From Planctomycetota bacterium (lineage in GTDB: Bacteria; Planctomycetota; GCA-002687715), in the NCBI GenBank assembly GCA_009691765.1, contig SIAO01000004.1, forward strand, positions 180,916-244,915: a DNA stretch of 64,000 nt, in the 5' to 3' direction. Below the pieces are notes generated by a model. The model was given only the letters and a program-made list of their open reading frames with translations, had not been told where the DNA came from and ran no database searches. Shown here piece after piece: positions 16,852 through 25,006 of the stretch. Positions within the stretch are counted from its first letter, which is position 1, and each line of letters starts with the position of its first letter. A program made the position numbers and the translations under genes.

Positions 16852-18174
16852 CTACTTCTCGCGTTGACGCTTGCGGAATGAAATGCGGATCGGAATCTCC
16901 CGGAAGGGCAAGGCCTCACGGAAGCGGTTCTCCAGGAACCTGCGGAAATCGTCCTTGAACAAGGTGGGATCGTTCACGAACAACACAATCCATGGCGGAG
17001 TCACCCCCACCTGGGTTGCATAGTAAATCTTCGGGTATTTGCCGCGCGTCACGCGAGGGCCGCGCACGCTGGCGGAATCTTCCACGAGCTGGTTGACCTC
17101 ACTGGTGGGCACGCGGTGGCGCGACTGGTCATGCAGTTCGAACGCCAAGTCCACCAACTGCCGCAAACGCAGGCGTTCTTTGGCGGAAATGAAGATCACC
17201 GGCACAAAATGCAGCGGAGGCAATTTCTCGGAGATGTACTTGAGGTACTTCTCGGTGTCGATGTCGCCGACCAAGTCCCATTTGTTGATCACGATGATCG
17301 TGGGTTTGAAAGCGTCCAGCACAGATTCTGCGGCCTTCTTGTCGACCTGTGAAATCTCTTTGGTGGCGTCGATGAGATGCAAGACCACATCGCAGCGGCG
17401 GATGGATTCGTGCGTGCGCAGCTGCGAGTAATACTCCACCGAATCGTCGAGGCGCGCGTTGCGTTGCAGGCCTGCTGTGTCGATGAGCGTGAACGAGCGT
17501 TCTCCGAAGCGCACTTGCACATCCACCGCGTCGCGCGTGGTGCCGGGGATCTCGCTGACGATCACCCGATCCTCCCCTGCCACGGCGTTCAAGAGCGTGC
17601 TCTTGCCGGCGTTGCGCTGGCCCACGAGCGCGATCAGCGTCTCACCGGTGCGCCGAGGCGCTTCGTCTTCGGCCTTGGGGGGCAAAAGCTCGATCAACTT
17701 GTCGAGCACATCCGTGATGCCCAACGGCGCGATCGCGGAGATCATGAGCGGTTCGCCCAAACCGAGTCTATAGAACTCCTGAGCCTGAACGCGATGGCGT
17801 TCGCCATCAACCTTGTTGGCCACGAGCAAATGCGGCTTCGTGGTGCGCCGGATGGTCTCGGCGACTTCTTTGTCCAAGGGCGTGACGCCGTCGCGGGAAT
17901 CGACCACAAAGAGGATCACATCCGCGCCCGTGATGGCGGCGTCGATCTGCACTTCCACATCTTCATCCAGCGCTTGGTCATCGACGATGCCGATGCCGCC
18001 CATGTCGATGAGATCGAACGTGCGATCACCGTAGGTCAGCTCGGTGGCGATGCGGTCGCGTGTCACGCCAGGGCGATCATGCACGATGGAAATACGCTGG
18101 CCAGCCGCCGCGTTGAGAAACGAAGATTTGCCCACATTGGGGCGGCCGACGATGGCAACAGATGGCAGTTTCAT
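16852..18174 (-). CDS. der: Ribosome biogenesis GTPase Der (EngA)
   Basis: 440 residues from ATG 18174. There are two tandem GTPase domains: GRPNVGKS (residues 8-15) with DMGG and NKVD, then GQRNAGKS with DTAGL and NKWD. A C-terminal KH-like domain ends in RKRQREK. Der acts in late 50S subunit assembly. The frame is open a further 52 codons upstream, but that would run into queE; the chosen start overlaps the queE stop by four bases (ATGA). This indicates a two-gene operon. Confidence 0.96.
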   Translation of the reverse strand: MKLPSVAIVGRPNVGKSSFLNAAAGQRISIVHDRPGVTRDRIATELTYGDRTFDLIDMGGIGIVDDQALDEDVEVQIDAAITGADVILFVVDSRDGVTPLDKEVAETIRRTTKPHLLVANKVDGERHRVQAQEFYRLGLGEPLMISAIAPLGITDVLDKLIELLPPKAEDEAPRRTGETLIALVGQRNAGKSTLLNAVAGEDRVIVSEIPGTTRDAVDVQVRFGERSFTLIDTAGLQRNARLDDSVEYYSQLRTHESIRRCDVVLHLIDATKEISQVDKKAAESVLDAFKPTIIVINKWDLVGDIDTEKYLKYISEKLPPLHFVPVIFISAKERLRLRQLVDLAFELHDQSRHRVPTSEVNQLVEDSASVRGPRVTRGKYPKIYYATQVGVTPPWIVLFVNDPTLFKDDFRRFLENRFREALPFREIPIRISFRKRQREK

Positions 18175-18953
18175 GCTTGGCCCATGAGGCGATGGACTTG
18201 GGGCAGCACACGCACCAACGCGTGCTCTCGAAGCGCTATCGCTTGCAAACCGGGCAACGCTCGCGGAGCCGGAGGCACTGCGCCACCGAGCGGCGTCACC
18301 GGTTGCAACACGAGCACCGCACTCGGGCACTCGCGTGCCACGCAGCGTGCGACGGCTGCAACTTCATCCGCTGTCGTGCTTGCTGTCATCACTAATTTCA
18401 CCACCACTTCGCGTCCCTGCGCACAGCGCAGAAAGGCCGCATGTTCCGCATCCAGATTTCGCTCGCCACAAGACGAGGGCAGCTTCCAGTCCATGCTGAC
18501 GATATCCACACTGTCGAGCACCGCTTCGAGCACAGTCGGCATGGTCCCGTCTGTTTCGAGCAACACTTTCACTCCGGCGGCACGCACCAAGGGCGCTGCT
18601 GCGCGAATGAGCCACGGGTGCAACAACGGTTCACCACCCGTGAAAGACACGGCCGCATGAGGCACGGCGGCCAAGGCGGCGCTGATCCAGCCCAAGACTT
18701 GCGCTACGGGCACGGGATTAGGGACACACTCCGTCGCTCCGTCATTCACAGGTGTCACGCGCGCTTCACGCGGCACCACATGGCAAAGCGGCGTGTCGCA
18801 CCACACGCACTTCAAGTCGCAGTGTGCCGTCCGTACGAACAAATGGCGCTCGCCAACACGTGGTCCTTCGCCCTGCACGGACGAGAAGATCTCGATCAGG
18901 TCTACAGCGTGGCTTTTTTCCAGCGCGGAGAGCCTGTGTGCATCCATAACCAC
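18171..18953 (-). CDS. queE: 7-carboxy-7-deazaguanine synthase-like radical SAM enzyme
   Basis: 260 residues from GTG 18953 (ATG two codons later is an alternative). EIFSSVQGEGP is the usual QueE N-terminal signature, followed by a CX3CX2C cluster motif at C45-C49-C52 (HCDLKCVWCDTP) and SFTGGEPLLHP, the SAM-binding GGE motif. QueE converts carboxytetrahydropterin to CDG in the queuosine/7-deazaguanine pathway. At 260 residues it is a little longer than the usual 210-240, with extra residues between about 55 and 80. The other que genes are not in the window. It overlaps der by four bases. Confidence 0.88.
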   Translation of the reverse strand: MVMDAHRLSALEKSHAVDLIEIFSSVQGEGPRVGERHLFVRTAHCDLKCVWCDTPLCHVVPREARVTPVNDGATECVPNPVPVAQVLGWISAALAAVPHAAVSFTGGEPLLHPWLIRAAAPLVRAAGVKVLLETDGTMPTVLEAVLDSVDIVSMDWKLPSSCGERNLDAEHAAFLRCAQGREVVVKLVMTASTTADEVAAVARCVARECPSAVLVLQPVTPLGGAVPPAPRALPGLQAIALREHALVRVLPQVHRLMGQA

Positions 18954-18980
18954 GGGTCGGACCTGAGCAAGACACGCCGT

Positions 18981-19003
18981 GCAGGGAGTTCAGCACTCCC
19001 TGC
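18981..19003 (-). terminator. Perfect nine-base-pair hairpin after the small basic protein gene
   Basis: GCAGGGAGT and ACTCCCTGC are perfectly complementary around a five-base loop, 10 bases after the stop codon of the small basic protein. No T-run follows on the minus strand, so it could be a factor-assisted terminator or a 3' stabilising hairpin. It also covers the upstream region of queE. Confidence 0.5.
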
Positions 19004-19012
19004 TCAGCAATC

Positions 19013-19252
19013 TCACTTCTTCTTCGCGGGCGCGGCTGCTGCTGCTGCCGGAGCGGCAGCGTCATCTTTCTTCTTCGCGGCTTTGACCTTGACTTTGGCC
19101 CTCAGCACGCGCGTCTTAGGAATGCCGACAACTCTGTCGCCTGGCTTCCAGCGCCCTTCTCTTGAAAGTTGTTCGAGACGCTCGGCGCGCTTCAAAACGC
19201 TGCGGTTGGAAGCGGCACCCTTGCTCGGTCGGAGGCTCTTATGGACAGCCAT
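19013..19252 (-). CDS. Small basic protein of the PVC-type family (possibly ribosome or rRNA associated)
   Basis: 79 residues from ATG 19252. The N-terminal 50 residues, HKSLRPSKG then RNVLTRAER-like SVLKRAERLEQL and REGRWKPGDRVVGIPKTRV, match my memory of the short basic protein family found in Chlamydiae, Verrucomicrobia and Planctomycetes (known as TIGR04137). The role is not established, and rRNA association is only suggested. Here the protein has an extra tail of Lys and Ala (KAAKKK, AAAPAAAAAAPAKKK), reminiscent of histone-H1-like tails. It starts 15 bases after the SPOR-like gene ends, and a hairpin follows. It is a useful lineage marker. Confidence 0.82.
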   Translation of the reverse strand: MAVHKSLRPSKGAASNRSVLKRAERLEQLSREGRWKPGDRVVGIPKTRVLRAKVKVKAAKKKDDAAAPAAAAAAPAKKK

Positions 19253-19267
19253 GGCAATATCTCTCGC

Positions 19268-19825
19268 TCAACGGGGCGGCACGGCCACCCGGCACACATA
19301 CGCATCTTGAAAGGGCTTCTCGGACCCCAGCGACGTGCGCTCCAAGCGCCGTTCTAGGTCTTTCAGCTCGTCGGGGTTGCGACTACGCCCAACGCTCACC
19401 CAGTATTCACGTTTCCCGGACACAAGGTCGGAAAGCGCAAAGACCGGCGAGAAGCCTTGATCTTCGAGCTGCCGTTTCGCCTTCAAAGCCCGCTGCACCA
19501 GCGGCGCAGGATCAGCACCTTCAGCCGCGCGGCCGATGGTCATAACCCTGACAGACCAGAAGACTTCCGGTTCGCCGGCAGCAGTTCGGGACTCCTTGGA
19601 AATGGTGGAATCACGCGCCGTGCCGGTCGCCGACAACCTCACCCCCTGAGGGGTTTGGCTTTCGGACTCGGGCCAAAGGTAATAACTCACGCCCGCGATC
19701 ACAACGCAGAGGAAGCCAGCGAGGATGGCGAGATGCGCCAAGGGCACCGGCGGCTTGTGCTGCAAACCAGGTTGCAGCTTCCCTGAGTTGAACGACGAGA
19801 ACAGCAGATCCCGATTGGACTTCAT
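19268..19825 (-). CDS. Single-pass membrane protein with SPOR-like C-terminal domain
   Basis: 185 residues from ATG 19825 (a frame starting at 19870 is longer but adds no plausible sequence). An N-terminal cytoplasmic part of about 30 residues is followed by a membrane helix (LAILAGFLCVVIAGVSYYLW, near 34-53), a linker and a domain from about 95. There the pattern WSVRVMTIG ... AKRQLEDQGFSPVFAL ... REYWVSVGRSRN fits the SPOR fold, which binds denuded peptidoglycan glycan strands at division sites. The match is by pattern only. It precedes the small basic protein gene by 15 bases. Confidence 0.68.
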   Translation of the reverse strand: MKSNRDLLFSSFNSGKLQPGLQHKPPVPLAHLAILAGFLCVVIAGVSYYLWPESESQTPQGVRLSATGTARDSTISKESRTAAGEPEVFWSVRVMTIGRAAEGADPAPLVQRALKAKRQLEDQGFSPVFALSDLVSGKREYWVSVGRSRNPDELKDLERRLERTSLGSEKPFQDAYVCRVAVPPR

Positions 19826-19914
19826 GCCTGCCGCCCTCCCCGGCGGCTGCTCGAAACAACGCCGAACCACAGCCCGGGTTCGACGCTGCGATTATGGGCG
19901 AAGCCTCGCGCGCG

Positions 19915-20883
19915 TCAAACAGGATTTCGCAAGCGCTGCAACAACAGGGCTTCGCGCAGCGCCGCCAACATGCTGTCGCTCTTGGCCATGCCTTTTCCTG
20001 CGAGAGCAAACGCGCATCCATGATCGACGGAGGTGCGCACGATCGGCAATCCAAGAGTCACATTCACCGCGTTGCCAAAGCCCAAAGACTTCACCGCCAC
20101 CAGCCCTTGGTCGTGATACATGGCCAGCACAGCATCGAAGCGCCGCCACTCGCCTGCACCAAAGAAACCGTCGGCACTGAACGGGCCTTTAGCGTTGATG
20201 CCGGCTGCGCGCGCACGCTCGAGCGCAGGAGCGATGTGTTTCCGTTCTTCGCTGCCAAGCAACCCGCCTTCGCCAGCATGAGGATTCAGAGCGAGCACCG
20301 CGATGCTGGGCGCCTTGATTTGGTAACTCTCGAGCAAGCCGCTGTGCAACAGGCGCAGTGCACGGTCGACGGCTCCACCGCTGATTTCGGCAGGGACGCG
20401 CGCCAGCGACACATGCACCGTGGCCAAGGCCAGTTTCAACCCAGGCGCTGAGAACAACATCAAGGGCTCGCTGCCGCAGCGCTGCCCCAACCACTCCGTG
20501 TGTCCCCTGAATCCAGGCGCGTTCAAAGCCACCGCCTGTTTCGACAGCGGAGCCGTCACGAGCGCAGAGCCACAGGCGCGCACGCGCAGCAGCGCGGCTT
20601 CAAGGCAGCGCAACGCCACCAAGCCTCCAAGACTCGATGGCGGCGCCTTATCGAAAACTTCGCCTTGCACACTGAGCACGCGAATGCCCGGCGCTGCAGC
20701 GCTGTCAACAGACATGCACGCCACGGACGGAAGTAACGCTGAGAGTTGTGACTGCACGCCCACGAGCACGAGGGCGCACAAGGGTTCCTCTTGAACGAAG
20801 CGCTGCGCAGCTGCCGCTGCCACCTCCGGCCCGATGCCTTGCGGGTCACCGCACGCGATCACAAGTTCATGGTGCATACTCAT
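19915..20883 (-). CDS. pdxA: 4-hydroxythreonine-4-phosphate dehydrogenase PdxA
   Basis: 322 residues, standard for PdxA. The N-terminal ACGDPQGIGPE, GHTEWLG near residue 140, MYHDQGLVAVK near 260 and TSVDHGCAFALAGKG near 285 carry the metal-binding histidines and aspartate of the family. PdxA oxidises 4-phosphohydroxythreonine in pyridoxal phosphate synthesis. PdxA-like paralogues act in other catabolic routes, but the residues seen fit the standard enzyme. The start overlaps the vWA gene stop by four bases. Confidence 0.93.
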   Translation of the reverse strand: MSMHHELVIACGDPQGIGPEVAAAAAQRFVQEEPLCALVLVGVQSQLSALLPSVACMSVDSAAAPGIRVLSVQGEVFDKAPPSSLGGLVALRCLEAALLRVRACGSALVTAPLSKQAVALNAPGFRGHTEWLGQRCGSEPLMLFSAPGLKLALATVHVSLARVPAEISGGAVDRALRLLHSGLLESYQIKAPSIAVLALNPHAGEGGLLGSEERKHIAPALERARAAGINAKGPFSADGFFGAGEWRRFDAVLAMYHDQGLVAVKSLGFGNAVNVTLGLPIVRTSVDHGCAFALAGKGMAKSDSMLAALREALLLQRLRNPV

Positions 20884-23513
20884 ACTTTCTTTTCTCGAAT
20901 CAGAGCGGTCGGCGCGACGCGCTCAAGTGCCAAAGCTACTGCGAAGGCGAGCGCTGCGACAGCCGCCAACCACTCACCAGATGCATGCGCGCTGTGTCCG
21001 ATGAAGCGCTGTGTGCTCCGTTGCGGCGGTACCAACGCGATTTCTGCGCCGAGCGCGGCGGCCCAATGATCAAGACCTTGCGGATGCGGCAGCGCACACG
21101 TGCGTTGCGCGGACGTGGGCAGCAGTGCAGCGGCATGAGCGACAGCACCATCCCGCTGCAAACGCAAAGTTCCAAACAGCACGGGCGCTGATTCCGAAGG
21201 CGACGCCAAACTCTGCCACTGCAACTCGGCCATCGAAGTCGTCTGCTCGCCCAACGCACCCGCAGGCGTCTGCACCGTGAAAGTCGCCGACGAGTGATCT
21301 GGATGCCGTTCGAAAAGATCTTCGCCGCGCCAGAGCACGCTGCGCCCAGAGGTGATGGCGCTGAGTCGGGCACGCTCGGCCGCATCGCGCCCTTCGCACC
21401 AAGCTGTAGCCTGCGCGAGCAGCACCTGCGCGGTCGAGCTCGAACTCCAATTCGCAGCGAACGCACCCTCGAAGGGCACCGCGAATTGCACCACGCGCGC
21501 CGCGCCGTACTGGCCTTGGACCAGCAGCGGATCTTCATCGGCGCTCAACGCCACAGTGCCAGTGTCTGTCGCGTGCAGACGGATCAAATCGGACACACCT
21601 GGAATGCGCGTGCAATCCACACCTTGCAAGAGAGCAACTTCCGCCACGCGCCGCACTTGCCGCAGCGGCGCAATCTCAGGCGGCTTCGCAGGCTTCGGCA
21701 ACTCTGGCGTAGGCTCGGGCTTCGACACCGGTTGCGGTGCCAACGGTGTTGGCACAGTGTTTGGAGGCGCACGCCGCGCGCCACTACGAGCAATCACGCG
21801 CTCGGCTTCGATGGTGAAGATCTCTGGAACCTCTTTCAGCGAGTACGCGGGATAGAACTTGCCGCCGCCATGCGCCGCGATGTTCGACAAGTCGCGCACA
21901 TTGAGCGCAGGGCCGCAACCCACCGTGGACACCGTGATGCCAGCGCGCACCAGCCGCTGCGTGATGGCTTCGAACCGACCTGGCTCTGATTCGCCATCGG
22001 ACAACAAAATGAGATGCCGCACCGAAAATTTCTCTTCGGCGAAGATTTCCTCCGCCAGTTCCAAGGCACTGCTGAAATCTGTTCCGCCGCCACATTGAAT
22101 GCGCGCGATTCGGTCCTTGACGGTGTCCTTGTCTCCAGCCTTGGTCAAAGACAAGAGTTCTTTCGCTTCCTTGTTGAACGCGATCACGCCCACGAAGTCT
22201 TCAGGATGCAACACCTGCACCGCCGCCCACGCAGCCTCTTTGGCGAGACGCATGGGCTCGCCTTGCATCGAACCGCTGGCATCAATGGCCACAACAAGTC
22301 CGAGCGTCGGCACGTTGCGCATTTCGCGAGTGCGCTTGGCAGGATCTGCGGGTTGCAACTCGTCGGGCTTTTCGTCAGGTGGCGGATCCGGCAACGGCGG
22401 TGGAGTCACCTGCGCTTCGCGTTCTTGCGCCGGCAGCAACGCCGCGAAGGGCGCAGCACTTTCTGTTCCAAGGTCGCCATGAGCCTCTGCGGGCAAGTAA
22501 ACCCAACCGAGACCACGCACTGCACGCTGCCGCAGCACTGCGAGCGTGTCCGTTTGTGAAAGCTGCGTCGCACTCACCCTGTCCAGCACCAAAGTTCGCG
22601 CTTGCCGCGCCACGCTGCTGCTGCCCAATTCCGCTGGTGACACATGCACCACTTCTCGACCTTGAGCCTGCAACGCGCTCATGCTCCACGGCGCGGGCTC
22701 GGCGCAAACCACCGCCACAAGCGCCGCGGATGCCGCCTCCACCGTGGCCACTGCTGCGCGTTGCGCTGCTCCACTCCCGATCAGCGCCACGACGCTGTGA
22801 TATCCCTGCGTCAACATGAGTTCGGTGAGCGGTACATCGAACGCACCGGGTGCAAGAAACACCTCACGCTCCTCGACAACCTGACCGTCGACGAGCACAC
22901 GCAACGACGCCGGTCCTTCGATCCGCGCGTGTCCGCGCAATCGCGCTGGCAAATTGGTTGCTGGCGTCGCAGCAGCTGACACTTGAAGTTCCAATCCGCT
23001 GTACGGCGGCGCGGCGCGCACATGCGCTGGCAGCACGCACGCGTGAAGACTGCGCATGGCCTCGTTCTGGCGCAACCCTTCGATGCCATCCAACGCGACC
23101 ACCGTTTGACATGCAGCAGCATTGGGCAACAGCGCAGCTACTTGCACGGTGTCGTTCAAATCCAAAGGCGTTGCTTGTGGCGGGAGCCAAAACGCAGAGC
23201 TCGAGTCGGCCACCAACGCGTTAAAGCGTTCATGACGCACGGCGCCTTCCGGCAACTCGCGCCCACCAAGCAGGAGCAACTGTGTCGGCACTTCGGTCAC
23301 GAATTCGATTTGAGGTTCAGCCGCGAGAACAGCGAGGCCCACACAAACCGCACTTCGGCCGAGCAACGCCAACAGAGCGCTGGAGCTTGCGCGACCAATC
23401 CAAAGCGACCAAACGCAAATCACAACGGCCAGTGCTGTGCCGAGGGCAAGCACATTGGGATGTGAACACTGCACACCACTGAGATCAAAAAACAGCTCAG
23501 CGAAGATGTTCAC
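20880..23513 (-). CDS. Large membrane protein with von Willebrand A domain
   Basis: 877 residues. Two N-terminal membrane segments lie in residues about 20-65, and a last hydrophobic segment near 850. A proline-rich linker (PPPLPDPPPDEKPDE) around 385-400 precedes a vWA domain with the metal-ion motif DASGSMQGE, then LLSDGESEPG. Residues about 650-800 resemble the glutamine-amidotransferase-like outer part of the BatA-type aerotolerance and related proteins. This architecture is common in planctomycetes. It overlaps pdxA and the next gene by four bases each, so the three are cotranscribed. The function is not known, and a metabolic link to pdxA seems unlikely. Confidence 0.78.
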   Translation of the reverse strand: MNIFAELFFDLSGVQCSHPNVLALGTALAVVICVWSLWIGRASSSALLALLGRSAVCVGLAVLAAEPQIEFVTEVPTQLLLLGGRELPEGAVRHERFNALVADSSSAFWLPPQATPLDLNDTVQVAALLPNAAACQTVVALDGIEGLRQNEAMRSLHACVLPAHVRAAPPYSGLELQVSAAATPATNLPARLRGHARIEGPASLRVLVDGQVVEEREVFLAPGAFDVPLTELMLTQGYHSVVALIGSGAAQRAAVATVEAASAALVAVVCAEPAPWSMSALQAQGREVVHVSPAELGSSSVARQARTLVLDRVSATQLSQTDTLAVLRQRAVRGLGWVYLPAEAHGDLGTESAAPFAALLPAQEREAQVTPPPLPDPPPDEKPDELQPADPAKRTREMRNVPTLGLVVAIDASGSMQGEPMRLAKEAAWAAVQVLHPEDFVGVIAFNKEAKELLSLTKAGDKDTVKDRIARIQCGGGTDFSSALELAEEIFAEEKFSVRHLILLSDGESEPGRFEAITQRLVRAGITVSTVGCGPALNVRDLSNIAAHGGGKFYPAYSLKEVPEIFTIEAERVIARSGARRAPPNTVPTPLAPQPVSKPEPTPELPKPAKPPEIAPLRQVRRVAEVALLQGVDCTRIPGVSDLIRLHATDTGTVALSADEDPLLVQGQYGAARVVQFAVPFEGAFAANWSSSSTAQVLLAQATAWCEGRDAAERARLSAITSGRSVLWRGEDLFERHPDHSSATFTVQTPAGALGEQTTSMAELQWQSLASPSESAPVLFGTLRLQRDGAVAHAAALLPTSAQRTCALPHPQGLDHWAAALGAEIALVPPQRSTQRFIGHSAHASGEWLAAVAALAFAVALALERVAPTALIREKKV

Positions 23514-24691
23514 GGCGCGTGCAACAGTGCGTCGGCAAAGATTGCACGAGCGCCCGTGGTGTGAGACGCACCATGCTCCACAACAAGGCGCAGCAGCTTC
23601 GTCCCTTGAGGAAGCGCAACATCAACCACAACCGCGGGCTCACCCGCAACGAGCAAGTCGCTGCGCCAAAGCTCGTGAGCATCAGCAAAGATGGCCGCGC
23701 GCACGCTGGCCCGCACACCAGCACGCAATCCGGCAGCATCCGCACCTACATGCAGCGTGATGCGCTTCCAGTTTTCGCGCAATTCGCATGCCAGTTCGCT
23801 GCGCGCGCGCACTGCGATGCCGCGCCGCCACGCACGCGTGCCAATGACGAGGCCAGTCTCTGGGACGAGTCCGTGATCCAGCGCCAAGGCAGGCAAGGTC
23901 GCGCCGTCGAGCAACGATTTGTGCGCGATCAGCTCGAGCTCCAGATCCGACAGGCGCGCAAAACGCGGTGAGAATGGTTCAAGCGCAGCGACGCGCGCTG
24001 GATCCAGAGCTGCACTGAAACCAGTGACAAGGCGCAGCTTGAGTCCCGGGCCTTCCAGCACTCCGAACAACCGGCTGCCGTCTTTCAGAGCGACAACAGC
24101 CCGTGGCCCCTTCGGCGTCGCTGGAACAGGCTGTGTACGCAATCGCAATCCAGCGACAGCATCGCGTTGCGGGTTCCAAACGCGCTCGCCCGCCGCACTG
24201 CGAAAACGAACACCATCGCGGCCGAAGCCCAGCACTTCACCAGGCAAGGCATCGACTCCGTCACCACGACGAAAGCAGAGCAAGTCATCCTCGGCGTGAG
24301 CTTGCGGTAGCTCAATGGCGCTGAAGTCGATGCGCCCTACATCATCAAGCAGCAACGGAATCACTCCGGCTCCTTGAGTCTCGAAGTCAAAGCCGTCACC
24401 ACGGGACGCGGCCGGAAGTCCGCGCAGGGTTGAGCCATCCAGCAAAGTGATGATTGTTGCGCGACTCGCTGCGACCGGCTGTGCAACCGCTGCAACAAGA
24501 GCCACGGTCGTCGCGAAGGGCGCGAACACCTCGACTCCGTCGCGGCGCAAGACGAAACCCTTGGCGGCATCGAACCCCACCAGCTCAGCAACCAACTGAG
24601 GCCCTTGCAACGCTTCTATATGCACTGAAGCCGGCGCCTGGGCACCGACCGTCGCAAGAGTGAGAGCAAGGAGCACGAGCAGCATGCGCAT
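23510..24691 (-). CDS. Secreted protein with NPCBM-like C-terminal domain
   Basis: 393 residues with a signal peptide (MLLVLLALTLATVGAQA). Repeated short beta modules of the form LLDGSTLRG, FRRGDGVDAL and LKDGSRLFGVL fill about 25-230. The C-terminal 130 residues end in WKRITLHVGADAA ... VFADAHELWRSD-like and GTKLLRLVVEHG, the pattern of the NPCBM/NEW2 galactose-binding-like domain. It probably binds carbohydrate outside the cell. It is the first gene of the run leading into the vWA gene and pdxA, with four-base overlaps. Domain calls are by pattern only. Confidence 0.7.
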   Translation of the reverse strand: MRMLLVLLALTLATVGAQAPASVHIEALQGPQLVAELVGFDAAKGFVLRRDGVEVFAPFATTVALVAAVAQPVAASRATIITLLDGSTLRGLPAASRGDGFDFETQGAGVIPLLLDDVGRIDFSAIELPQAHAEDDLLCFRRGDGVDALPGEVLGFGRDGVRFRSAAGERVWNPQRDAVAGLRLRTQPVPATPKGPRAVVALKDGSRLFGVLEGPGLKLRLVTGFSAALDPARVAALEPFSPRFARLSDLELELIAHKSLLDGATLPALALDHGLVPETGLVIGTRAWRRGIAVRARSELACELRENWKRITLHVGADAAGLRAGVRASVRAAIFADAHELWRSDLLVAGEPAVVVDVALPQGTKLLRLVVEHGASHTTGARAIFADALLHAP

Positions 24692-24760
24692 AACGTATTG
24701 ACGGCGTTTGTTGTAGCAGCAGCGCTGAGTCCAAGCGCAGAGCGGCTTGCGGCTGCCAAA

Positions 24761-24807
24761 GTGACAGAGCTCGTCGATCCCAATTCCTCAAACTGTCACG
24801 CTGACAG
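24761..24807. promoter_or_regulatory. Cluster of TGACAG half-sites upstream of groEL1
   Basis: GTGACAG (24761-24767) faces CTGTCAC (24793-24799), and that second copy is itself followed by GCTGACAG. The result is CTGTCA-CGC-TGACAG (24793-24807), a six-base dyad with a three-base centre. Three copies in both orientations within 47 bases look like an operator. The CIRCE element (TTAGCACTC, nine bases, GAGTGCTAA) is absent here. The site lies in the divergent 315-base gap and could serve either gene. Confidence 0.42.
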
Positions 24808-24845
24808 CGAGCGCGCATCCAGCTCAGGTGACGCTGGTGTAGGCA

Positions 24846-24876
24846 TTTGTGGCCTTCGTCAAGGCAGATCCACAAA
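24846..24876 (+). promoter_or_regulatory. Hairpin in the groEL1 leader
   Basis: TTTGTGG-CCTT-CGTC-AAGG, five unpaired bases, then CCACAAA: eleven pairs in two blocks. It lies about 130 bases before groEL1 in the long 24692-25006 gap, is followed by AAGG rather than a T-run, and is best read as 5' UTR structure, perhaps heat-responsive. No clear -35/-10 pair was found in this gap. Confidence 0.4.
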
Positions 24877-25006
24877 AAGGTGTTCTCCGGCCCCGGGTTT
24901 GCTAAACCTCCAACGCGAAGGCGCCCCTTCCTCTGAAGGCCCGCGACTTTCCAGTCGGCCCACACGGGCCATCCGGACCCACAGAACTCACGAGGAGAAT
25001 TGGAGC

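Noticed and set aside
17377..18660. A long plus-strand frame opposite der and queE
   Set aside because: Both minus-strand genes carry unmistakable GTPase and radical SAM motifs; this frame is low-complexity shadow.
24698..25006. N-terminal extension of groEL1 by 103 codons
   Set aside because: GroEL proteins start at MAKxxxF; the extension is leader sequence and a good ribosome binding site precedes ATG 25007.
24692..25006. A CIRCE element for HrcA ahead of groEL1
   Set aside because: No TTAGCACTC-N9-GAGTGCTAA or close relative is present.
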